A stretch of 38,682 bases of DNA from an uncultured Spirochaetaceae bacterium (lineage in GTDB: Bacteria > Spirochaetota > Spirochaetia > Treponematales > UBA12059): positions 1 through 38,682 of the forward strand of contig CALKWG010000158.1 of NCBI GenBank assembly GCA_938004315.1. Direction: 5' to 3'. Shown one piece after another: positions 16,286-22,800 of the stretch (its first letter is position 1; every line of letters begins with the position of its first letter). The notes below the pieces were generated by a model, which saw nothing but the letters and a program-made list of their open reading frames with translations, ran no database searches and was not told the origin of the DNA. Both the position numbers and the translations under genes were made by a program.

Positions 16286-17466
16286 GGCGCGCCGCGGCTG
16301 GCCGCGGCCGACGCCAGGGCTTCCGCCAGGGCCAAGTGCAGGGCCGCCGCTCGGCCTAAGAGCTCCTCGTCCAGGTCGAAGCGCGGGTGGTGGTTCGGAT
16401 AGCGGAGGCCGCGCTCGGGCGCTTGGGTGTTCATGAACCAGAAGCAGCCGGGCGCGAGCCCGAGGTAGTAGGCGAAGTCCTCCCCGCCCATGCTCGGTAC
16501 CGAAAGCTCCTTGACCGCGCCGTCGCCCAGGAGCGCCCGGGACGCCTTCAGGCAGGCCTCGACCGCGCCGTCGTCGTTCACCAGGGCCGGATAGCCGTCT
16601 TTCCAGATGAAGTCCCCCTCGAGCCCGTAGGCCGAGGCGAGGCCCCGCGCCAGGCGCTCAAGCCCGACCTTAGCCAGCTCGCGTTCGGCTTCGCGGAGGC
16701 TCCGCACGGTGCCCTTATACGAGGCCGAACCCGGGATGATATTGAAGGCGGTGCCGGCTTCGAGCCGGCAGACGCTGACGACTAGGGGGCGGCGCTGATC
16801 CGGCTCGCGCGAGCGCAGGGCGTAGGCTCCGGCCACGAACTGGGCCAAGGCCGGTATCGGGTCCTTTGCCTGATGGGGGGCCGAGCCGTGGCCGCCCGAG
16901 CCGGCGAACGAGCCTTCGAAGACGTCGCTGGCGGCCATCATGGCGCCGCGCATGAAGCCGAGCTGGCCGGGGGCCAGCTCTTCGGAGAGGTCGCCTAGGT
17001 GGCCGCCGGCGATCGCGTCTACCCCCTCCATGACGCCTGCGTCTATCATAGCCTTAGCGCCGAAGAAGCCTTCTTCGCCGGGTTGGAACAGGATTCGGAC
17101 CCGGTAGCCGGAGGGGGGCTCGGCCGCCAAGGCCTCGGCCGCGGCGAGCAGGGCCGCCATATGGCCGTCGTGGGCGCAGGCATGCATGGCGCCCGGGATC
17201 TCGCTGGCGAAGGATAGGCCCGTCTCTTCGGCCATGGGCAGGGCATCCATATCGGCCCGCAGGGCGACGAGGGGGCCGGCCGAGCCCAAGTCGCAGACGA
17301 CGCCCCCGGCGCAGGGCCGGGGTTGTAGGCCGGCGGCGGCCAGCGCGCCCTCGACGTAGGCGCGAGTGCGCGGCAGCTCGAGGCCTATTTCAGGTATCCG
17401 ATGCAGGGCGCGCCGATGGCGCACCGCGCTTTCGCATAGCGTGGCTAGGTTCCGTGCTCGCTTCAT
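16282..17466 (-). CDS. M20D-family amidohydrolase (hippurate/IAA-amino acid hydrolase type)
   Basis: Zinc- or manganese-dependent hydrolase that removes acyl groups from N-acyl amino acids in the cytoplasm. Metal ligands and signature are visible: HRIPEIGLE (22-30), ALRADMDALP (68-77), HACAHDGHMA with Cys97, His99 and His102, QPGEEG with Glu131/132, then SGGHGSAPHQAKDP in the lid domain and NHHPRFD near the end. At 394 residues it has the normal length, with no signal peptide. It overlaps the HD gene upstream (ATGA, 17463-17466) and the molybdoenzyme-fold gene downstream (ATGA), so all three are translationally coupled. The natural substrate cannot be deduced; annotations as hippurate hydrolase are only family-level. 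Confidence 0.87.
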   Translation of the reverse strand: MKRARNLATLCESAVRHRRALHRIPEIGLELPRTRAYVEGALAAAGLQPRPCAGGVVCDLGSAGPLVALRADMDALPMAEETGLSFASEIPGAMHACAHDGHMAALLAAAEALAAEPPSGYRVRILFQPGEEGFFGAKAMIDAGVMEGVDAIAGGHLGDLSEELAPGQLGFMRGAMMAASDVFEGSFAGSGGHGSAPHQAKDPIPALAQFVAGAYALRSREPDQRRPLVVSVCRLEAGTAFNIIPGSASYKGTVRSLREAERELAKVGLERLARGLASAYGLEGDFIWKDGYPALVNDDGAVEACLKASRALLGDGAVKELSVPSMGGEDFAYYLGLAPGCFWFMNTQAPERGLRYPNHHPRFDLDEELLGRAAALHLALAEALASAAASRGAP

Positions 17467-18503
17467 GCGCCGCTCCCGCGCCGTTTTTTGCCGTCGGCGC
17501 TCCGGTAGGGGTTCTTGCTGTTCTTTAGGTACGATTTATAGGCCGCGCAGGCCTGGAAATAGCCGTCCGGCCCGCGATAGGTCGATAGCTCGTCGCAGCG
17601 GTAGAGCTCGAGGAGGACCGGGAAGAGCTCGTTTTCGAGCACTTCGCCTATGCCGGTCGGGGGGATGCGCGGCAGCGCCGCCGGCAGCATGTGGTAGCGC
17701 ACCAGGAAGGCGACGTCGCGGACGGTCGACTCCGGGTAGCCCAGGCGCCGCAGGAAGGACCGAGCCGTCCGCTCGCCCAGCTCCGAATGCCTATCGAAGC
17801 GCCGCCCTTCGTTCTCGACCGCGTCGGGCTTGCCCGTGTCGTGCAAGAGCAGGGCCAGGGACAGGGTAGGGTCGGGGGCCTTGCGATGCTCGAAGGTCTC
17901 GAGGGTGTGGCGCCAGGCGTCTCCTTCGGGATGGTAGTCCTTGGCGTGGTCTACCGAGCGGAGCGAGTCGATCTCCGGCCAATAACGGGCCAGGAAGCCC
18001 GTAGCGGCCAGGATCTCCAGGCCCGCCCCCGGATTTTTCCCGGTGACGACGAGGTCGAGGAGATCGCGCTGGTAGGCCGCGCCGGGATCCTGATCGGGGC
18101 AGGCGAAGGGACCCTTGGGCCTATAGCCGTAGCGGGCCGCGAGCGCGGCGGCGTCGAAAAGGATAGTCGCCGCGTCGCCCCGATCGGGCTCGATCTCGTT
18201 GACCGCGAGGCTTTCATAGACGCCGCCGCGCGCGTAGAAACCGCGCTTGCCTCCCGTCCGACGCAGGCGCGCCTGAGGAAAGGCGTGGCCGGCCTCCCCT
18301 TCGGCGCAGCGGATGCGCAGCCTGGGTTCCCGGCCGTCGTCGAGGGCGTCGGCGTAGGGCGGCGCGGAGAAGCTCAGGCTATCGACGGCGCGGGCCAGGC
18401 CGACGAGGTCGCCGTTAAAGTAGAGGAAGCGTAGCGGCGCGGCGGGCACGCCGAAATAGTCGTCGAGGGCGCTGAACGAGTCCGCAAGGAGGGCGGGATC
18501 CAT
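17463..18503 (-). CDS. HD-domain phosphohydrolase, distant relative of the CCA-adding enzyme tail
   Basis: The HD metal-dependent phosphohydrolase motif is in the second half: HPEGDAWRHTLETFEH, ALLLHDTGKPD (the His-Asp pair), RFDRHSELGERTARSFLRRLGYP and VRYHMLP. This arrangement, preceded by a segment like DLLDLVVTGKNPGAGLEILAATGFLARYWPEI, resembles the HD C-terminal part of bacterial CCA-adding enzymes. The first ~120 residues show no nucleotidyltransferase signature (no G-S/G and D-x-D pair), so it probably lacks that activity. Possible substrates are 2',3'-cyclic or nucleotide phosphates. An AAAGG lies eight bases before the ATG, and the gene begins 30 bases after the small Cys-protein gene, in one operon. 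Confidence 0.72.
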   Translation of the reverse strand: MDPALLADSFSALDDYFGVPAAPLRFLYFNGDLVGLARAVDSLSFSAPPYADALDDGREPRLRIRCAEGEAGHAFPQARLRRTGGKRGFYARGGVYESLAVNEIEPDRGDAATILFDAAALAARYGYRPKGPFACPDQDPGAAYQRDLLDLVVTGKNPGAGLEILAATGFLARYWPEIDSLRSVDHAKDYHPEGDAWRHTLETFEHRKAPDPTLSLALLLHDTGKPDAVENEGRRFDRHSELGERTARSFLRRLGYPESTVRDVAFLVRYHMLPAALPRIPPTGIGEVLENELFPVLLELYRCDELSTYRGPDGYFQACAAYKSYLKNSKNPYRSADGKKRRGSGA

Positions 18504-18533
18504 GGACGGGGCCTTTCTAGGCCGACGGGCGGC

Positions 18534-18884
18534 TTAGCTTCGGTCAGGCGCGCCGTAGAGCTCGTCGGCGGCGGGCAGGGTGGCGCGCAGATCCTTTAAG
18601 AATTCCGGGCCCTCTCCCATGTCCTCGTAGTAGGCGCAGGAGGCGATGGAGCGGCGGGCGACGGTGAAATACTTGTAGATTTTCTCCTCGCCCGACTTCT
18701 TGCGCCATTGGCCGGCGTCGCAACGGACGCGCAGGTAGTAGGAGCCGCTGCCGGCGGGCGAGGGGACGAGCTTACAGCGAATGCAGTTGGCGCAGTAGAT
18801 CGTCCCGCGCCGGACGGAGCCGTCCCGGGACGCGTCGTCCGTCGCCTGATCCTCGAGTGCGTCGAGTTCGTTTTTTCGCATCAT
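18534..18884 (-). CDS. Small conserved-looking Cys-cluster protein, function unknown
   Basis: A 116-residue soluble protein without a name I can give. It has a compact Cys cluster (YCANCIRCKL), a further Cys in RVRCDAG, then a strongly basic/aromatic run (QWRKKSGEEKIYKYFTVARR) and another Cys (SCAYYEDMGEG). The C-x2-C-x2-C pattern suggests binding of zinc or an iron-sulfur cluster. It is the first gene of the four-gene operon running left to 15545 and has its own promoter at 18903-18931. GGGAG lies seven bases before two consecutive ATGs (18884 and 18881), either of which could start translation. Confidence 0.72.
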   Translation of the reverse strand: MMRKNELDALEDQATDDASRDGSVRRGTIYCANCIRCKLVPSPAGSGSYYLRVRCDAGQWRKKSGEEKIYKYFTVARRSIASCAYYEDMGEGPEFLKDLRATLPAADELYGAPDRS

Positions 18885-18931
18885 TGCAACGCTCCCGTCG
18901 TCATAGTATATAATCCCCGGCGAGCGGTCAA
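18884..18931. promoter_or_regulatory. Divergent promoters sharing one -10 region
   Basis: Reverse: -35 TTGACC (18926-18931) with -10 TACTAT (18903-18908, 17-base spacer) or TATACT (18905-18910, 15). Forward: perfect -10 TATAAT (18909-18914) with a loose -35 TTGCAA (18884-18889, 19-base spacer). Both strands therefore use the core 18903-18914 as -10. The reverse transcript starts near 18897, the forward one near 18921. Confidence 0.5.
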
Positions 18932-19000
18932 GCTCGGCTTTTATAGCGGGGCGCCGCGGCCGAACGCGCCGCCTCCCGCTAGGTAACGGAAGGAGCCTCC

Positions 19001-19756
19001 ATGATCGCCACCGTCGTCAACGCCATCGCCATCATTATCGGCACGCTCATAGGCTTGGTCTTTAAGAAAGGTTTCTCGAAGCGGGCTACCGAATCGGTCT
19101 ATAACGCCACGGGCATCATCTCGCTCGTCATAGGCTTCTCCATGGCCTTAGGCGGCCGGCATATCCTGGCCATGGCCTTGAGCATCATCTTCGGCGGCCT
19201 CATCGGTACGGCCTTGGACGTCGAAGGGGCTATCTATCGCCTGGGCGAGTTTTTAAGGAAGCGCTTCGCGCGGGCGGGCGCCGCCGCCCAGGCGGCCGAG
19301 GTCTCCGCAGCCGCCGACGGCAGCTCCGCTGCCGACGCGCCCGCCGGCTTCGCCTACGGCTTCTTGAACGCCTCCGTGCTCTTCTGCGTCGGGGCCATGG
19401 CCTTAGTCGGCTCGTTCAAGGCCGGTACCGAGGGCGACTACTCCCTCTTGCTCACCAAGAGCGTGATGGACGGCTTCATCGCCATCATGTTCGCCGGGGC
19501 CATGGGTATAGGCGTGGGCTTCTCCGCCTTAAGCGTGCTCGTCTATCAGGGCGCGCTGACCCTCCTGTCAAGCTGGATACGGCCCTTCGTCTCCGAGGCC
19601 ATGATCACCGAGCTCTCGGCCGTGGGCGGGGCCCTGGTCGTGATGATAGGCGTCAACCTCCTAGGGCTCAAGAAGATCAGGACGGGCGACTTCCTACCCG
19701 CGCTCGCGGTTATCGTGGTCCTAGCCCTGCTCTTCGAGTACATACCGATCTTGTAA
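19001..19756 (+). CDS. DUF554-family membrane protein
   Basis: Inner-membrane protein of 251 residues with six to seven hydrophobic segments. It matches the DUF554/YqgA pattern: the N-terminal MIATVVNAIAIIIGTLIG, GLIGTALDVE after the third helix, ASVLFCVGAMALVGS in the middle, and GGALVVMIGVNLLGLKKIRTGDFLPAL near the end. A polar, Ala-rich loop (about residues 88-120) separates the two halves. Function in this family is unknown; small-molecule transport is a guess. AAGGAG seven bases upstream sets the start. An ~80-base leader rich in GC palindromes separates it from the forward promoter shared with the reverse operon. Confidence 0.87.
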   Translation: MIATVVNAIAIIIGTLIGLVFKKGFSKRATESVYNATGIISLVIGFSMALGGRHILAMALSIIFGGLIGTALDVEGAIYRLGEFLRKRFARAGAAAQAAEVSAAADGSSAADAPAGFAYGFLNASVLFCVGAMALVGSFKAGTEGDYSLLLTKSVMDGFIAIMFAGAMGIGVGFSALSVLVYQGALTLLSSWIRPFVSEAMITELSAVGGALVVMIGVNLLGLKKIRTGDFLPALAVIVVLALLFEYIPIL

Positions 19757-19805
19757 CGCCGCCGTTTTCGGCAACCGACGCGCTCAGTATCGGTCTAAGC
19801 TAGCG

Positions 19806-21140
19806 ATGCAGAGCGCAGAAGATAGGAACCGGCGCCACGCCCGCACCGATAGGCGCGACGAGCGCGGGGCTTGGTATAGGCTCGACAACGCCGCGATAAT
19901 CATGCCGGCCGTAACCGATCGGCGCGGTAGCTCGCTTTTCAGGCTCTGGGCCGAGCTCGAAAGCCCGGTCGTCCTCTCGGCGCTGCGCGCCGCGCTCGAG
20001 GCGGCCTCCGCCCGATTCCCCTTCTTCAACGTCGAGCTTCGGCGGGGCCTTTTCTGGTACTACCTTCAGCCGCGGGACGAGCCACCGCGGGTCTATGACG
20101 ATCTGGGGCCGCCCTGCATGGCCTGGGACATACGTCGGCGCGGCACGCCTATGTATCGAATCCGCGCGAGGTGCTCCACCATAGCCTGTGAGATGAGCCA
20201 TATCATCGCTGACGGCTACGGCGGGGCGGAGTTCTTCAAAGCGCTCCTAGCGGCCTACGCGAAGGCTCTCGCCTCGGGGGAAGGCGGCCGCTGCGAGGCC
20301 GCCGCGGAGGCCGAGGCGCCCGACGACCCGGAGCTCCACGAGGATGCCTACCACCGCTACTACCGCCCCGGCATCCCGATCCCCGACAAACTGCCGCTGG
20401 TCTACCATATCGCCTCCGCTCCGCTCGGGCCGGATCGATATCGGGTGCTGAGCGGCGAGCTCGAGCTCGCCGCCGTTCGGGCCGCGGCCAGGTCCCGCGG
20501 GGCCAGCGTCACCGAGTTCCTCGCCGGCGTCTACCTTGAGTCCCTGCTGAGGCTCCGCGAAGCGGAGGCCGCGGGCGGCCGGCGCGTAAGGCCCTTGGTG
20601 TCGCTCGAGATCCCGGTGAACCTACGGAAGCACTTCCCGAGCCGTACCTGCAGGAATTTCAGCCTCTTCCTCCTGCCGACCGTCGACGCTAGGCTCGGGC
20701 CCTGGACGCTCGAAGAGCTGATCGAGCGGATACGCCTCTTCATGGCGATGGAAAACCGGCCGCGCAGCTTCTTGCGGCACCTGAGCCGCAACGCCGGCGG
20801 CGGCCGACGTCTCGCCGTCAGGCTCGTGCCCTTGTTTCTCAAGAACGTCTTCGCCCGCATGTTTTTTTACTCGCTGGGCGAAGGCCTTATTTCAAGCTTT
20901 ATCTCGAATCTCGGCCCCCTGGAGTTCGACGCCGAGGCGGGGCGGCTCGTCCGAAGCGTAGGCTTAGTCGGAGCGCCGAGCGCGCTCATCAAGACCCACG
21001 CCTCGGTCGTAAGTTACGGCGGCGCCATTACGGTCAGCTTCGGGAGCCTGGTCCGATCGCGCGAGCTGGAGCGCCTGTTCTTCTCGCGGCTCGCCGAGCT
21101 CGGCTTGGCCGTCCGTATTCGCCGGTATCACGGAGGTTGA
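19806..21140 (+). CDS. Condensation-fold acyltransferase (alcohol acetyltransferase-like)
   Basis: Cytoplasmic two-lobed acyltransferase related to alcohol acetyltransferases, PapA proteins and peptide-synthetase condensation domains. It starts with the subfamily signature WYRLDNAAIIMP and carries SHIIADG (131-137): the catalytic His132 and Asp136 are kept, but the first His of HHxxxDG is Ser131. The second lobe has EIPVNLRKHFPSRTCRNFSL and ISNLGPL, both typical. A 444-residue length is normal. The gene after it, one base away, encodes a zinc-ribbon membrane protein commonly paired with this acyltransferase type, which suggests lipid or alcohol modification at the membrane. No ribosome site precedes the ATG at 19806, so that start is less certain. 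Confidence 0.75.
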   Translation: MQSAEDRNRRHARTDRRDERGAWYRLDNAAIIMPAVTDRRGSSLFRLWAELESPVVLSALRAALEAASARFPFFNVELRRGLFWYYLQPRDEPPRVYDDLGPPCMAWDIRRRGTPMYRIRARCSTIACEMSHIIADGYGGAEFFKALLAAYAKALASGEGGRCEAAAEAEAPDDPELHEDAYHRYYRPGIPIPDKLPLVYHIASAPLGPDRYRVLSGELELAAVRAAARSRGASVTEFLAGVYLESLLRLREAEAAGGRRVRPLVSLEIPVNLRKHFPSRTCRNFSLFLLPTVDARLGPWTLEELIERIRLFMAMENRPRSFLRHLSRNAGGGRRLAVRLVPLFLKNVFARMFFYSLGEGLISSFISNLGPLEFDAEAGRLVRSVGLVGAPSALIKTHASVVSYGGAITVSFGSLVRSRELERLFFSRLAELGLAVRIRRYHGG

Positions 21141-21141
21141 T

Positions 21142-21879
21142 ATGTCAGTTTGCGTCCGATGCGGCGTCGATATAGGCGCTGAACGACTATGCCCGCTCTG
21201 CGGGACGCCCGCCGGCGATGGCCCGGCCGCGGCGGCCGAGGCGCCGGCCGGCCCTGACTTCGCCGAGCGGGGCGACCGGGCGAGCGACCGGGCGAGCGAC
21301 CGGGCGAGCGCCTCGCCGGCAGCCATGAAGAGGAGGCTCCTCGCCGCCGAGGTCATCAGCTTCTGCGTCTGCTTGGCGGCCGCGACCGTCGCCCTGGCCG
21401 ACCTCGCCTTGGGAAGCGGCCTCTCCTGGTCGCTCTATCCCTTAGCGGGGCTCGGCGCGGTCTGGCTCATCTTTTGTCCGCCTTTACTCGCAAAACGGGC
21501 TTGGGTAGGCGTCGCGTCGGCCGCAGTCGCGCCGCCGGCCCTCCTCTTGGCCATCGACCTTATCGCCGCCGGCCGCCCCTGGTTCCTAGCGCTCGGGCTC
21601 CCGATCGCCCTAGCCGCCGAGCTCGGCGCGGGCCTGGCGTTTTTAGCCTCCGCCCGCTCCCGGCGACGCGGCCTCAACGTGTTCGCGTACGGCCTTACGG
21701 CGGCCGCCCTCGTCGCGGGCGTCGTAGACGGCGCGGTTTCATTCTGGCTAGCCGGAGAGCTTCGGCTGGGCTGGTCGGTCATCGTGCTTCTGGCCCTGTT
21801 GCCGGTCGCGGCTTTCCTCCTCTACGCCCACTACCGCCTGGCTACGAACGCCACGCTGAAACGGCTGTTTCATCTTTAA
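21142..21879 (+). CDS. Zinc-ribbon membrane protein (DUF6320-like), acyltransferase partner
   Basis: The N-terminus is a zinc ribbon (Cys4, Cys7, Cys17, Cys20: VCVRCG and LCPLCG), followed by a low-complexity linker with three copies of the four-residue repeat DRAS/DRAS and then five to six transmembrane helices (residues ~65-235). This layout matches proteins of the DUF6320 type encoded next to alcohol acetyltransferase-like enzymes. It begins one base after the acyltransferase stop with a GGAGG ribosome site, so the two should be produced together. A plausible job is anchoring or regulating the acyltransferase at the membrane, which is inference. The family name comes from memory of the architecture, not from a search. 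Confidence 0.65.
   Translation: MSVCVRCGVDIGAERLCPLCGTPAGDGPAAAAEAPAGPDFAERGDRASDRASDRASASPAAMKRRLLAAEVISFCVCLAAATVALADLALGSGLSWSLYPLAGLGAVWLIFCPPLLAKRAWVGVASAAVAPPALLLAIDLIAAGRPWFLALGLPIALAAELGAGLAFLASARSRRRGLNVFAYGLTAAALVAGVVDGAVSFWLAGELRLGWSVIVLLALLPVAAFLLYAHYRLATNATLKRLFHL
21272..21310 (+). repeat. Three exact 12-base tandem repeats in the zinc-ribbon protein linker
   Basis: The unit GCGACCGGGCGA occurs at 21272, 21284 and 21296, followed by a partial copy, and encodes repeated Asp-Arg-Ala-Ser in the linker between zinc ribbon and membrane part. Confidence 0.9.
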
Positions 21880-21962
21880 GAGCCTCGGGGGCCGCATGCG
21901 GCGTTTTATGGCCGGAAATGGCGATAGGAGGGCGGCGCGCGCGGAATCGGACGCGTTCCGGC

Positions 21963-22020
21963 TTGTCGTCGCCGCGAGCCTGCGCTAGACTGTCGGGCGA
22001 GCTACGATCCGGGAGGGAAA
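21963..22020 (+). promoter_or_regulatory. Sigma70-like promoter and ribosome site of the response regulator
   Basis: -35 TTGTCG (21963-21968), 17-base spacer, -10 TAGACT (21986-21991). The leader of about 23 bases ends with GGGAGGG before the ATG at 22021. The inverted repeat GCCGGAA/TTCCGGC (21911-21917, 21956-21962) abuts the -35. Confidence 0.6.
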
Positions 22021-22758
22021 ATGACCGATTCTGTAATCCTCGTCGTCGAAGACGAGGCCTTGGCCGGCATGGAGCTGCGCGAAACCCTGGAGAAATTCGG
22101 CTACCGGGTGCCCGAGCTCATCAAGCGCGGCGAGGACGTCCCCGAGGCCATCGTCGTCCACAAGCCCGACCTCATCATCATGGACATACGGCTTAAGGGC
22201 TTCCAGGACGGCGTGGAGACGGCCTACTTAGTCGGCGGCGAGTTCGACGTACCGTTCATCTTCCTCTCGGCTTATTCGGACGACGACACCTTGAACCGGG
22301 CCTTGGGTACCCGCGCCTACGGCTATCTCGTGAAACCCTTCGACGAGAAGACCTTGCGGACCACGCTCGAGCTGGCGCTCCGCCGCTCCCGCGAGTACCG
22401 CGATCGCGACAAGGACGACTGGTACAAGAAGGCCCTCTCGCGCTTCCCGCGCCCGGTCTTCCTGACCGACGAATACGGCCGCATCGTCTTCGCGAACGAC
22501 GCGACTAGGAGCGGCCTACCCGTAAGCGCGGAGGGCAAGGTCGGTACGGCCATCCATATGTTCTTCGAGCGGCCGGCCGAGGTGACCGAGCTCCTCTCCG
22601 AGGCCGCCGGGCTGCGGGCCGGCAAGGGACCCGCGCGCGCCGCGCTCAAGTTCAAGGATAGCGATAAGCTAGCCCAACTCGAGGTAAATCCGTATAAGGA
22701 CGACGACGGCAAGCCCACCGGCTTCGTTATCCTAGTCTGCGTGGACGCCTGCAGATAA
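22021..22758 (+). CDS. Response regulator with C-terminal PAS-like domain
   Basis: The receiver domain (1-120) is complete: acidic pair Glu10-Asp11, phosphoacceptor Asp55 (IIMDIRL), Ser83 (FLSAYSD) and Lys105 (LVKPFD). After a charged linker, residues ~140-245 form a PAS-like sensor domain (FPRPVFLTDEYGRIVFANDA ... VNPYKDDDGKPTGFVILV). There is no DNA-binding, GGDEF or kinase domain, so the output is probably a protein-protein contact or ligand sensing. It has its own promoter and terminator and no kinase gene nearby, making it an orphan regulator. Receiver-PAS proteins are known, but the partner here cannot be guessed. Confidence 0.9.
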   Translation: MTDSVILVVEDEALAGMELRETLEKFGYRVPELIKRGEDVPEAIVVHKPDLIIMDIRLKGFQDGVETAYLVGGEFDVPFIFLSAYSDDDTLNRALGTRAYGYLVKPFDEKTLRTTLELALRRSREYRDRDKDDWYKKALSRFPRPVFLTDEYGRIVFANDATRSGLPVSAEGKVGTAIHMFFERPAEVTELLSEAAGLRAGKGPARAALKFKDSDKLAQLEVNPYKDDDGKPTGFVILVCVDACR

Positions 22759-22796
22759 GGACGGCGGCGGCCGGTCGTCCGCGCGCCGCCGTCCTT
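22757..22796. terminator. Bidirectional terminator between the response regulator and M16 protease genes
   Basis: Thirteen-base perfect arms (22757-22769 and 22784-22796) around a 14-base loop, followed by TTT on the forward strand and preceded by A residues that give a U run on the reverse. It lies between two converging stops, so it can serve both genes. Confidence 0.75.
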
Positions 22797-22800
22797 TAAG

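Noticed and set aside
21272..21310. CRISPR-like repeats
   Set aside because: Units are contiguous 12-mers inside a gene with no spacers; a coding tandem repeat.
21891..21902. Palindrome GCCGCATGCGGC with TTTT after the zinc-ribbon gene
   Set aside because: Could be a weak terminator, but the usable stem is only four bases, so I did not list it.
21474..22196. Forward frame spanning the zinc-ribbon gene end and response regulator start
   Set aside because: Wrong frame relative to both real genes and Arg-rich.
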